A DNA stretch of 64,000 bases, taken from assembly GCA_944349905.1 (NCBI GenBank), contig CALVNR010000004.1, forward strand, positions 1 to 64,000, read 5' to 3'. This stretch comes from an uncultured Clostridia bacterium. Lineage in GTDB: Bacteria; Bacillota; Clostridia; Christensenellales; UBA1242. Made by a program: the position numbers and the translations under genes. The notes beneath the pieces were generated by a model. It was not told the origin of the DNA. It was given only the letters and a program-made list of their open reading frames with translations, and ran no database searches. Of this stretch, positions 16,965 through 26,182 are shown piece after piece (position 1 is the stretch's first letter; every line of letters starts with the position of its first letter).

Positions 16965-17968
16965 TAGAAGAAGAAAGATTTGTGCAAAGCACAAGAAATA
17001 TGACTGATGCAGATATAGAAAATTCATTAAGACCTACCACTCTTGATGATTATATTGGTCAAACAAAAGTTAAAGAAGCATTAAGCATTTATATTCAAGC
17101 TGCAAAGACTAGAAAGGAAAGCTTGGATCATGTTTTATTATATGGACCTCCAGGACTGGGAAAAACAACCTTGTCTCATATTATTGCAAACGAACTTGGT
17201 TCTCAATTTAAAGTAACATCTGGTCCTGCCATCGAACATGCAGCCGACCTTGCTGCAATATTAACAAATTTAAATCAAAATGATGTTTTGTTTATAGATG
17301 AAATACACAGACTAAACAAAACAGTTGAAGAAATTTTGTATCCTGCTATGGAAGATTTTGCATTGGATTTTATTGTTGGGAAAGGTCCTTCTGCTAGAAA
17401 TATGCGTTTAAAAATAAAACCATTTACTTTGATAGGCGCAACAACAAGAGCAGGTATGCTTACAAATCCATTAAGAGATAGATTTGGTGTAATTTGTAGG
17501 CTAGAACTTTATAGTCCAGAAGAATTGAAAATAATTATTAAAAGATCTGCTCAAATTTTGGGTGTTAAGATAGATGATGATGCAGCAAATGAAATTGCAA
17601 AAAGGTCAAGGGGGACACCTCGTATTGCAAATAGATTGTTAAAAAGAGTTAGAGATTATGCGCAAGTTATTGGCGAAGGGCATGTCAACAAACAAATTGC
17701 TGACAAGACATTGCAGGTTATGGAAATAGATGAACTAGGTCTTGATACGATAGACAGAAAGATATTGTTTACAATTATAAACAAATTTGCAGGTGGGCCT
17801 GTTGGGTTAGACACGCTTTCTGCAACAATAAGCGAAGATGCAACAACAATAGAAGATGTTTATGAGCCATACTTATTGCAACTTGGTTTTATTTCAAGAA
17901 CACCAAGGGGTAGAGTTGCTTTGGAACCGGCATATAAACATTTCGGATTGGAATACTTAGGGAAATAA
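16961..17968 (+). CDS. ruvB: Holliday junction helicase motor RuvB
   Basis: 335 aa AAA+ motor that drives branch migration. Walker A is [10 protein letters not shown] (about residue 65), Walker B is LFIDEIHRL, sensor 1 is GATTRAG and the arginine finger region is [10 protein letters not shown]-terminal winged helix ends with [20 protein letters not shown]. Translation starts at TTG overlapping the ruvA stop, which couples RuvA and RuvB synthesis. Confidence 0.97.
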   Translation: MIEEERFVQSTRNMTDADIENSLRPTTLDDYIGQTKVKEALSIYIQAAKTRKESLDHVLLYGPPGLGKTTLSHIIANELGSQFKVTSGPAIEHAADLAAILTNLNQNDVLFIDEIHRLNKTVEEILYPAMEDFALDFIVGKGPSARNMRLKIKPFTLIGATTRAGMLTNPLRDRFGVICRLELYSPEELKIIIKRSAQILGVKIDDDAANEIAKRSRGTPRIANRLLKRVRDYAQVIGEGHVNKQIADKTLQVMEIDELGLDTIDRKILFTIINKFAGGPVGLDTLSATISEDATTIEDVYEPYLLQLGFISRTPRGRVALEPAYKHFGLEYLGK

Positions 17969-17970
17969 AA

Positions 17971-19020
17971 ATGGAAGGGAATAAAAATAACAATGATTTA
18001 ATGAGCAAATCAAGTTATTATTATGATTTGCCTGAAGATTTAATAGCACAGCAACCGATAGAACCAAGAGATAGTTCTAGATTGCTTGTTTTTGATAAAA
18101 CAACAAAACAAATAGAACACAAACATTTTAGAGATATATTAGATTATTTAAAAAAAGGTGATGTTCTTGTTGTCAATAATTCAAGAGTTTTGCCTGCTAG
18201 GTTGTTTGGATATAAAGACACGGGAGCGAAAATTGAAATATTGCTACAAAAAAGAATTGATTTAACGACTTGGGAAGTTATTGCAAGGCCTTTTAAAAGA
18301 TTACAGGTTGGAACAAAAGTATATTTCAGTGAAAAATTAAGTTGTGAAATTATAGAGAAGCAAGAATATGGCAATTGTAAAATTCAATTTCAATTTGAAG
18401 GTGTTTTTGAAAACAGATTAAGTGAAGTAGGACAAATACCTTTGCCTCCATATATCCATGAAAAACTAAAAGATAAAGAAAGGTATCAAACAGTTTATGC
18501 CAAAGTTGAAGGTTCTTCTGCTGCGCCAACAGCTGGTTTGCACTTTACAAAAGATTTACTAGAAAAAATTAAAGAAAAGGGTGTTGAGATAGTAGAAGTA
18601 TTATTACATGTTGGGCTTGGAACTTTTAGGCCTGTAAAGGAAGATAATATTTTACAACATAAAATGCACAGTGAATATATTGAGATGTCTGAAAATAATG
18701 CTAATTTGCTAAATAAGGCAAAAAAAGAAGGTAGGAGAATAATTGCTGTTGGCACAACGAGTGTAAGAGTTTTAGAAAGTAGTGCCGATGAAAATGGTCT
18801 GATAATACCAAAAACTACCGAAACAAATATATTTATATATCCATCATACAAGTTTAAGGTAGTAGATGCGCTTATTACAAACTTTCATTTGCCTGAAAGT
18901 ACATTAATAATGTTGGTTTCAGCTTTTGCAGGGTATGATGATACAATGGAGATTTATAGGACTGCTGTAAAAGAAAAATATAGATTTTTTTCTTTTGGCG
19001 ATGCAATGTTTATACATTAA
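17971..19020 (+). CDS. queA: tRNA preQ1 ribosyltransferase-isomerase QueA
   Basis: 349 aa. It transfers the ribose part of S-adenosylmethionine onto preQ1 in tRNA, giving epoxyqueuosine. Family blocks are YDLPEDLIAQQP, VNNSRVLPARL, SAAPTAGLHFT and VGLGTFRPV, ending in the FHLPESTLIMLVSAFAG region. The ATG at 17971 has AGGGA upstream. An alternative ATG at 18001 would give the usual family start, but has no ribosome binding site. It sits 2 nt after ruvB and ahead of tgt, the common ruvAB-queA-tgt order. Confidence 0.95.
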   Translation: MEGNKNNNDLMSKSSYYYDLPEDLIAQQPIEPRDSSRLLVFDKTTKQIEHKHFRDILDYLKKGDVLVVNNSRVLPARLFGYKDTGAKIEILLQKRIDLTTWEVIARPFKRLQVGTKVYFSEKLSCEIIEKQEYGNCKIQFQFEGVFENRLSEVGQIPLPPYIHEKLKDKERYQTVYAKVEGSSAAPTAGLHFTKDLLEKIKEKGVEIVEVLLHVGLGTFRPVKEDNILQHKMHSEYIEMSENNANLLNKAKKEGRRIIAVGTTSVRVLESSADENGLIIPKTTETNIFIYPSYKFKVVDALITNFHLPESTLIMLVSAFAGYDDTMEIYRTAVKEKYRFFSFGDAMFIH

Positions 19021-19034
19021 ACAATATATAGTAG

Positions 19035-19048
19035 TTATGCATGCATAA
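19035..19048. repeat. 14-bp perfect palindrome between queA and tgt
   Basis: TTATGCATGCATAA reads the same on both strands and lies 32 bp before the tgt start. It may be a protein-binding site; no promoter or T run accompanies it. Confidence 0.4.
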
Positions 19049-19079
19049 TACACACGATTAAAGGAGAATAATAGCATAA

Positions 19080-20207
<1,128 letters not shown>

Positions 20208-20236
20208 ATTTTATTTAAATAATTTAGATACTATTT

Positions 20237-20264
20237 TAAGCGTTAAAAATTTTAGCGCTTTTTT
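20237..20264 (+). terminator. Terminator after tgt
   Basis: The stem AAGCG.TAAAA/TTTTAGCGCTT (one G-U pair) at 20238-20260 is followed by a T run. Confidence 0.75.
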
Positions 20265-20304
20265 ATTTTGCTTGTATCATTGTTAAAATATTTTATACAA
20301 TTGT

Positions 20305-20333
20305 TTGACATGACTTGGTTTTATGTTTATAAT
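20305..20333 (+). promoter_or_regulatory. Promoter of rny
   Basis: TTGACA (20305-20310), a 17-bp spacer and TATAAT (20328-20333): perfect consensus, leaving a leader of about 110 nt. Confidence 0.9.
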
Positions 20334-20356
20334 TTAATTAGGTATTTTAAAAATAT

Positions 20357-20412
20357 AAAGTTGTCATCAACTTTTTTTATAAAAATAAAGACATTGCTTA
20401 GTTGATGTCAAC
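20357..20412 (+). promoter_or_regulatory. Possible attenuator in the rny leader
   Basis: A small terminator-like hairpin AAAGTTG/CAACTTT (20357-20374) runs into a T run. The segment GTTGATGTCAAC (20401-20412) can pair with its left part GTTGTCATCAAC (20360-20371) at 11 of 12 positions, and a third option is GACAT/ATGTC (20390-20394 with 20405-20409). The alternatives are mutually exclusive, as in attenuators. The signal is unknown. Confidence 0.4.
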
Positions 20413-20451
20413 AATATCTAAAAATTACCAATTTAAAAAAAGGGGAAAATT

Positions 20452-22044
20452 ATGAACAACAGTATTAGTGTTTTGTGTAATGCTGTTGCTACCGCAGGCA
20501 TAGTTGCTGGTGTTTGCTGTTTAATCGTTGGTATTTTGGTAGGTGCCATTGTATACAAATTTATTGTTTTAAAAAAAATTAATAAAAATAAAACGCAAGC
20601 TGTAAAAATTATTGAAGATGCCTATGCGGAAGCAAAAAGCGTTAAAAAAGAAGCTATATTAGAAGCAAAAGAAGAAGCTCAAAAAATTCGTGATGAAGCA
20701 AATGACGAAGCAAAAGAAAGACGAGCTGAGATACAAAAGCAAGAAGAGAGATTAGACCAAAGAGAAGAATATGTTAAAAAAAAAGAACAATCTTTGGATA
20801 CAAAAATCGAACAATTTGAAAATGAAAAACAAAAATTTGAAAATGAAAAATTATTATTAAATCAAAAATTGGAAGAACAGGAAGAAATAAAAGTTCAGAT
20901 GCTTGAAAAATTGGAAAAAATTTCTGGTCTTACAAAAAAAGAAGCAAAAGATATTTTAATTGAAAATATTACAGATGAAGCAAAAAAAGATGCTGGCGCA
21001 ATAGTAAAACAAATTGAAGATGAAGCAAGAGAGAACGCAGAAAAGAAAGCGCAAGATATTGTTATTGGAGCTATTCAAAAATGTGCTACTGACTTGTCAT
21101 CTGAAATGACTATAACTTCTGTTGTTTTGCCTAATGATGAAATGAAAGGTAGAATAATAGGAAGAGAAGGAAGAAATATTCGTTCAATTGAAAGTGCTAC
21201 TGGTGTTGAACTTATTGTTGATGACACGCCAGAGGCAATAACAATTTCAAGCTTTGACCCATTTAGAAGAGAAATCGCTAGATTAAGTCTTGAAAAACTT
21301 ATAGTTGATGGAAGAATTCATCCAGCAAGAATTGAAGAAGTAGTTGAAAAATCAACAATAGAAGTTGAAAAAGCTGTAAAAGAAGCAGGTGAAAATGCTT
21401 GCAATGAAGTTGCTATTTATAATTTGAATCCAGAATTAGTAAAAGTTTTGGGAAGATTAAAATACAGAACTAGCTATGGTCAAAACTGTTTAAAACATAG
21501 TGTTGAAACATCTATTATAGCAGGTCTTATTGCTGCTGAAATTGGAGCAAATGTACAAGTTGCAAAAAGAGGTGGTTTGCTTCACGATATTGGTAAAGCT
21601 CTTGACCATGAAGTAGAAGGAACTCATGTTTCTATTGGTGTAGAACTTGCAAAAAAATACAAAGAAAACGAAGCTGTTGTGCATTGTATTGAGGCACATC
21701 ATGGAAACGTTCCTTTCAAAAGTATAGAAGCAATAATCGTTCAAATAGCTGATGCTATATCAAGCACAAGACCAGGTGCAAGAAGAGAAAGTTTTGAAAA
21801 CTATATTAAAAGACTTGAACAACTTGAAAGTATTTGTAATGATTTCAAAGGAGTTGAAAAATCATTTGCAATTCAAGCAGGAAGAGAAGTTCGTATAATG
21901 GTTAAACCTGATGTAATCAGTGATAACGATGCTATGTTTATGGCAAAAGATATTGCTAAGAGAATTGAAAAAGAGATGCAATATCCTGGACAAATTAAAG
22001 TTAATGTAATAAGAGAATCTAGATTTACTGATACTGCAAAATAA
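20452..22044 (+). CDS. rny: Ribonuclease Y
   Basis: 530 aa membrane-anchored endoribonuclease that starts mRNA decay. An N-terminal transmembrane helix (residues 12-42) is followed by a long charged coiled coil (45-200), a KH domain (GRIIGREGRNIRSIESATGVELIVDD, about 235-275) and an HD domain (HDIGKALDHE, about 380) with a conserved C-terminal tail. AAAGGGG precedes the ATG. The structured leader suggests autocontrol, which is inference. Confidence 0.96.
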   Translation: MNNSISVLCNAVATAGIVAGVCCLIVGILVGAIVYKFIVLKKINKNKTQAVKIIEDAYAEAKSVKKEAILEAKEEAQKIRDEANDEAKERRAEIQKQEERLDQREEYVKKKEQSLDTKIEQFENEKQKFENEKLLLNQKLEEQEEIKVQMLEKLEKISGLTKKEAKDILIENITDEAKKDAGAIVKQIEDEARENAEKKAQDIVIGAIQKCATDLSSEMTITSVVLPNDEMKGRIIGREGRNIRSIESATGVELIVDDTPEAITISSFDPFRREIARLSLEKLIVDGRIHPARIEEVVEKSTIEVEKAVKEAGENACNEVAIYNLNPELVKVLGRLKYRTSYGQNCLKHSVETSIIAGLIAAEIGANVQVAKRGGLLHDIGKALDHEVEGTHVSIGVELAKKYKENEAVVHCIEAHHGNVPFKSIEAIIVQIADAISSTRPGARRESFENYIKRLEQLESICNDFKGVEKSFAIQAGREVRIMVKPDVISDNDAMFMAKDIAKRIEKEMQYPGQIKVNVIRESRFTDTAK

Positions 22045-22046
22045 AA

Positions 22047-22092
22047 AAAGAAGATTTGTTCTAATAAAAAGGACAAGTCTTCTTTCTTTTTA
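22047..22092 (+). terminator. Terminator after rny
   Basis: The 14-bp stem AGAAGATTTGTTCT/AGGACAAGTCTTCT with G-U pairs (22049-22062 and 22070-22083) is followed by T-rich sequence. Confidence 0.85.
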
Positions 22093-22170
22093 TGTGAAGC
22101 ATATTTCCTTCACATTAATATAATGTGCAATATGTTTTTGTTTATACATAAAAAGTAAAAATTTTATAAT

Positions 22171-23214
22171 TTAATTATCTTTTCGTAGTTGTAAAACGTT
22201 TGCAACACTTTTTCTCATATCTTCATTTATAGCAGCATAATGTTTTTTTGTTGTATTTACATCTTTATGTCCAAGAAAATCTGCAACTATATATATATCT
22301 TTTGTTTCGCGATACAAATTAGTGCCAAATGTGCTTCTTAGTTTGTGTGGAGAAATTTTCTTTAAAGGTGCAGCTATTTGCGCAAACTTTTTCACCAAAT
22401 TTTCAACTGCTCTTATAGAAATTCTTTTGTTTTGCAGTGAAATAAACATTGCTTTTTCAATTTCACTAAGGTTTAAACTAGCTCTTTTTTCAAGCCAAGT
22501 TTTTAATGCCATAGCAACTTCATTTGAAAAATACAATACCGATTTATTTCCACCTTTTCTTGTTACAACAAAAGCATTTTCTTTAAAATCAAAACTGTCT
22601 ATATCAAGACCTACAAGTTCAGAAATTCTTATACCAGTTCCTAAGAATAGGGTGATTATAGCATTGTCGCGTTCAAAGGTGTTTTTGTTATAAGATTTTT
22701 GTTTTTGTGTAAAATCAACAGGATTTTCAACAGCATTAAGCATTTTTGAAACTTCATCTTGTTCAAGGCGTACAATTTCTTTATTGTGAAGTTTAGGGGT
22801 TTCAATTTTGCTTACTACATTTGATTTTATACAATCATGATTAAAAAGATATTTAAAAAAACTTCTTAAAGAAGCAAGTTTTCTGGCTTTACCTCTTTCT
22901 TTATTTTGACTGATTTTTTTATTTTCATTGTTATAATAACTTAAATATGATAAGAATTGCTCGATATCTCTGGTTTTTAAATTATCCAAATCCTGATAAT
23001 TGATTTCGTTTTTGTTTTTTCTGATAACATATTGCGATAAATAATCAAAAAAAACATTTAAATCCATAGCATAATTATATCGTGTTAAAGAAGATGTATT
23101 GTTTTCTATTGCAATAAAGAAGTCTAAGCAATAATCGGGGAGTTGTTGCAAGTAATTGCTCATCTTTAATCTATTTTTTAAATCTCTTTGTTGATAAAAA
23201 TTTAAATTATCCAT
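22171..23214 (-). CDS. Tyrosine recombinase of the Xer type
   Basis: 347 aa. Catalytic residues are all present: R196 (GTGIRISEL), K220 or K224 (TRKGGNK), H290 and R293 (SPHKLRSTF), H316 (FLGHKD) and Y326 (KKHYAA). The N-terminal SAM-like core-binding domain (30-130) includes the LSYYNNENKK-KARKLASLRSFFKYL region. Single-copy length and the absence of phage genes argue for a chromosome-dimer resolvase (XerS/XerH/XerD type), not an integrase. A dif-like site lies 91-118 bp upstream of the start. The ATG has no ribosome binding site and lies 6 nt after TATAAT. Confidence 0.88.
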   Translation of the reverse strand: MDNLNFYQQRDLKNRLKMSNYLQQLPDYCLDFFIAIENNTSSLTRYNYAMDLNVFFDYLSQYVIRKNKNEINYQDLDNLKTRDIEQFLSYLSYYNNENKKISQNKERGKARKLASLRSFFKYLFNHDCIKSNVVSKIETPKLHNKEIVRLEQDEVSKMLNAVENPVDFTQKQKSYNKNTFERDNAIITLFLGTGIRISELVGLDIDSFDFKENAFVVTRKGGNKSVLYFSNEVAMALKTWLEKRASLNLSEIEKAMFISLQNKRISIRAVENLVKKFAQIAAPLKKISPHKLRSTFGTNLYRETKDIYIVADFLGHKDVNTTKKHYAAINEDMRKSVANVLQLRKDN

Positions 23215-23220
23215 ATATTG

Positions 23221-23248
23221 ATTATAACATATTACAAAAAAATATCAA
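23221..23248 (-). promoter_or_regulatory. Promoter of xer gene, leaderless type
   Basis: On the minus strand TTGATA (23248-23243), a 16-bp spacer and TATAAT (23226-23221) end 6 nt before the ATG. Confidence 0.6.
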
Positions 23249-23262
23249 AACAATTTTTGTAT

Positions 23263-23274
23263 CTATGCGTAAAA
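23263..23274. repeat. CTATGCGTAAAA 12-mer upstream of xer
   Basis: An exact copy of the half-site of the inverted repeat at 25852-25881. A degenerate opposite arm (TTTTGTATATATAG, 23283-23296) may follow. Possibly the binding site of one regulator shared with the 26183 gene. Confidence 0.4.
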
Positions 23275-23304
23275 TCTTAAATTTTGTATATATAGTATGT
23301 ATTA

Positions 23305-23332
23305 TGTTTACATAATACGTATATGTGGTAAA
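23305..23332. other. dif-like chromosome dimer resolution site
   Basis: The 28-bp segment has the dif layout: left arm TGTTTACATAA, 6-bp centre TACGTA, right arm TATGTGGTAAA. The left part GTTTACATAATA equals 12 consecutive bases of the Bacillus dif site read in reverse complement, as I recall that sequence. The left arm also forms a second dyad (GTATTATG/CATAATAC, 23299-23318). It lies next to the xer gene, as in difSL/xerS and difH/xerH systems. Confidence 0.6.
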
Positions 23333-23411
23333 AATTATACTTTTATGCTATTTTATTTAATGTAGTATTTAAGAAAAATTTTAAATTATATAAAAAATAA
23401 ATATTTATTGT

Positions 23412-23440
23412 TTGACTAATTTATTAAAAAGTTGTAAGAT
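23412..23440 (+). promoter_or_regulatory. Promoter of serS
   Basis: TTGACT (23412-23417), a 17-bp spacer and TAAGAT (23435-23440), 25 bp before the serS start. Confidence 0.6.
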
Positions 23441-23465
23441 TACTTTATATAAAAGCGAGGAGAAA

Positions 23466-24758
23466 ATGATTGATATAAATTTAATAAGAACCAATCCAGA
23501 ATTAGTTAAAGAAAATATAAAAAAGAAATTTCAAGACCACAAACTTGAATATGTTGACAAAGTGTTGCAATTAGATAATCAAATTAGAACTTTAAAAAAA
23601 GAAGGAGATTCTTTGCGCGCAGACAGAAATTCTTTAAGTTCTAAAATTGGTCAATATATGAGAGAAAAAAATATTGAACAAGCAAATTTAACTAAAAGTG
23701 AAGTTGTTAAAATAAATGAAAAAATTGTGCAAATAGAAAATGAAGAAGTTGCTTTATCAGCAGAATTAAAAAAATATATGATGTCTATACCAAATATTAT
23801 AGCTGATGATGTTCCTATTGGTAAAGATGATAGTGAAAATGTTCAAAGAGAAACTATAGGAGAGGCAAAAGTTCCAGATTTTGAAATACCTTATCATGCA
23901 GATATTCTTGAAAATTTAAATGGTCTTGATTTAGATAGCGCAAGAAGAACAAGTGGAAATGGATTTTATTATTTAACTGGTGATATTGCAAGATTGCATT
24001 CAGCAATATTGTCATACGCAAGAGATTTTATGATTGACAAAGGTTTCACTTATTGTATACCTCCATTTATGATTAGAAGTGATGTTGTTAACGGTGTTAT
24101 GAGCTTTGAAGAAATGGAAAATATGATGTATAAAATTGAAGGAGAAGATCTATATTTAATTGGAACTAGTGAACATTCTATGATTGGTAGATTTAAAGAT
24201 ACAATTCTTAAAGAAGAAGATTTGCCTTTCTTGTTAACATCTTATTCTCCTTGTTTTAGAAAAGAAGTTGGAGCTCATGGTTTGGAAGAAAGAGGTATTT
24301 ATAGAGTTCATCAATTTGAGAAACAAGAAATGATAGTAATTTGTAAACCAGAAGACTCAGCAAAATGGTATGATAAAATGTGGCATATTTCTTCTGAATT
24401 TTTCAAATCTCTTGATATACCACATGAAATAATGGAATGTTGCAGTGGAGATTTGGCAGATTTAAAGGTTAAATCTTGCGACCTAAACGCATGGAGTCCA
24501 AGACAAAATAAATATTTTGGTGAACTTGGTTCTTGTTCAAATTTAACTGATGCGCAAGCTAGAAGACTTGGTATTAGATACAAGACAAAAGATGGTATGA
24601 AATTTGCTCATACTTTAAATAATACAGTTGTAGCACCACCAAGGATGTTAATTGCATTTTTAGAAAATAATTTAAATGCAGATGGCAGTGTTAATATTCC
24701 TGTTGCATTAAGAAATTACATGGGTGGAAAAGAAAAAATTTATCCTAAAAATAAATAA
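23466..24758 (+). CDS. serS: Seryl-tRNA synthetase
   Basis: 430 aa, the usual length. It charges tRNA-Ser. The N-terminal antiparallel coiled-coil arm (residues 25-105) grips the long variable arm of tRNA-Ser. The class II core has motif 2 (SPCFRKEVGAHGLEERGIYRVHQFEKQEM) and motif 3 (PPRMLIAFLENN). An upstream in-frame ATG at 23412 overlaps the -35 box, so the start is the ATG at 23466 behind GAGGAG, giving the family start MIDINLIRTNPELV. No T-box is seen. The 24777 gene follows 18 nt later. Confidence 0.96.
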   Translation: MIDINLIRTNPELVKENIKKKFQDHKLEYVDKVLQLDNQIRTLKKEGDSLRADRNSLSSKIGQYMREKNIEQANLTKSEVVKINEKIVQIENEEVALSAELKKYMMSIPNIIADDVPIGKDDSENVQRETIGEAKVPDFEIPYHADILENLNGLDLDSARRTSGNGFYYLTGDIARLHSAILSYARDFMIDKGFTYCIPPFMIRSDVVNGVMSFEEMENMMYKIEGEDLYLIGTSEHSMIGRFKDTILKEEDLPFLLTSYSPCFRKEVGAHGLEERGIYRVHQFEKQEMIVICKPEDSAKWYDKMWHISSEFFKSLDIPHEIMECCSGDLADLKVKSCDLNAWSPRQNKYFGELGSCSNLTDAQARRLGIRYKTKDGMKFAHTLNNTVVAPPRMLIAFLENNLNADGSVNIPVALRNYMGGKEKIYPKNK

Positions 24759-24776
24759 ACAATAAAAAGGTTAAAA

Positions 24777-25736
24777 ATGGCAAATATTGTAATAGACAAA
24801 TCACTTATTGAAAATTTGGCAAAGAAAAATAATGAAGATTATTTTAATAAAGTTAATGATAAAATATCATTAATTTTGTCTAATGCGATAGAAAATCTGA
24901 GCAGTAAAATTCCTTTTATCACTGCCAAAAATATTGTATTTCAACCTTATAATGAAATTTTGTCAGGTGCAATTACAGACAACACTGTGTTTCATTATTT
25001 GCTAGGTGTTGAAAATGGGCAATTAGAATTAAACACAATGAAAGTAAATATGTTTTGGAAAAACTTTAAAAACAGATTTAAATATGCGTGGGAAAATAGA
25101 AGGAAGAAAAAATCTAGAAGGAAAAGCAAGAAAGATAAAAATCTTAATGCTGACATTTCAAATATAGATATAAGTAAATACAGTATTTTCAATTTGACAG
25201 ATGATTTATTTGATGCTATCAGACAATATTTATCAGAAACTTCAATAATATATCAAGATGATAATGTATTGTATATAATAGGAAAAGATGATTTTGGGGT
25301 AAATGCTAAAATCAAGATTGAAATTTGTTTTTATTCTAATGATAATTTCAAGTTTTTTATTAATAAAAAGAAAGGTTTTAAAACAATAGATTTTACATGC
25401 AGATTGAATTGCTTGCATGAAAAAATAAGAGAAGCTGGACCTAACTTTTTAAAAATATTAAAAATTTTTAATGTTTTATATTTTTATGCTAACAATGAAA
25501 GACCTAATGCTATGTTTATGGAAAGTGTTTTATATAACATACCAGATAAATTATATGAAGAAAATAATGTATATAATTGTTATTTAAAAATTGTAAATTA
25601 TTTAACATTAAAACCGATAAATAATTTCAATTCTATCAATGATTTAAGTTTAAAAATTTATCAAGATGGAATATTGGGTTCTGGACAACAAGTAGGATTT
25701 TTAAAAATGATGAGAATGATTGCAGATAGAAAATAA
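24777..25736 (+). CDS. Hypothetical protein, possible degenerate nucleotidyltransferase fold
   Basis: 319 aa, cytoplasmic, with a strongly basic insert (about residues 107-124, RRKKKSRRKSKKDK). I do not recognise it with certainty. The C-terminal half (a helix with FLKILKIFNVLYFYANNERPNAMFMESVLYNIPDKLYEENNVYNCYLKIVNYL) resembles the helical half of OAS/CD-NTase-like nucleotidyltransferases, where a similar block (S-x-x-x-E-x-L-x-x-N-x-P) is common. The N-terminal GS..D-x-D catalytic motif is not intact: the likely place reads SGAITDNTVFHYLLG followed by ELN. It may be inactive or unrelated. AAAAGG precedes the ATG; co-transcribed with serS. Confidence 0.6.
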   Translation: MANIVIDKSLIENLAKKNNEDYFNKVNDKISLILSNAIENLSSKIPFITAKNIVFQPYNEILSGAITDNTVFHYLLGVENGQLELNTMKVNMFWKNFKNRFKYAWENRRKKKSRRKSKKDKNLNADISNIDISKYSIFNLTDDLFDAIRQYLSETSIIYQDDNVLYIIGKDDFGVNAKIKIEICFYSNDNFKFFINKKKGFKTIDFTCRLNCLHEKIREAGPNFLKILKIFNVLYFYANNERPNAMFMESVLYNIPDKLYEENNVYNCYLKIVNYLTLKPINNFNSINDLSLKIYQDGILGSGQQVGFLKMMRMIADRK

Positions 25737-25851
25737 TCTGCAATTTTTTATTAGTAAAAAATATTTTGACTGAAAATATAAAATAATTGAAAATAAAATA
25801 ATTATATAAAAATAACATAATAGTTGAAAAATAAGTCTATTATGTGTATAA

Positions 25852-25881
25852 CTATGCGTAAAAGTTGTGTTTTACGCATAG
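25852..25881. repeat. 12-bp inverted repeat, candidate operator
   Basis: CTATGCGTAAAA (25852-25863) and its exact complement (25870-25881) are separated by 6 bp. The gap from 25737 to 26182 (446 bp) holds no gene. It contains this repeat, two 13-bp direct repeats nearer the promoter and AT-rich sequence. The next gene encodes a winged-helix protein, so autoregulation is an obvious possibility. Confidence 0.55.
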
Positions 25882-26068
25882 ATAAAAATGCGCTAGTATG
25901 CAAAAAAATATCCCCTTTTTTAAAAATTTTTACCTTGAAATAGATTAAATATATCAAATTGGTTTAAATTATATTTAAAATTTATTTCGTTTTTATTTAA
26001 TTTACAAGAAATGATAGTTTTTGATTAAGAAAATCCCCTTATTTATATAAACTATTTATTACTTTTTG

Positions 26069-26123
26069 TTTGCATAATAGTTATAATCAAAGTATTATAT
26101 AGTATTATTTTTTGCATAATAGT
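26069..26123 (+). repeat. Two 13-bp direct repeats upstream of the 26183 promoter
   Basis: TTTGCATAATAGT occurs at 26069-26081 and 26111-26123, 42 bp apart (about four helical turns), the second 11 bp before the -35 box. The spacing on one DNA face suggests binding sites for a regulator. Confidence 0.45.
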
Positions 26124-26134
26124 ACCTAAAATGA

Positions 26135-26163
26135 TTGACTTATATTATTTTATACATTATAAT
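26135..26163 (+). promoter_or_regulatory. Promoter of the PadR-membrane gene
   Basis: TTGACT (26135-26140), a 17-bp spacer and TATAAT (26158-26163), 19 bp before the ATG. Confidence 0.8.
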
Positions 26164-26182
26164 CATATTAAAAGAGGTGCAT

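Noticed and set aside
22171..23214. Phage or plasmid integrase marking a mobile element
   Set aside because: No phage, relaxase or cargo genes, no flanking tRNA and no direct-repeat boundaries; the neighbouring dif-like site fits a chromosomal Xer better.
24777..25736. CBASS defence system
   Set aside because: The catalytic motif is missing and no effector, Cap2/Cap3 or TIR gene is nearby; serS and the PadR fusion flank it.
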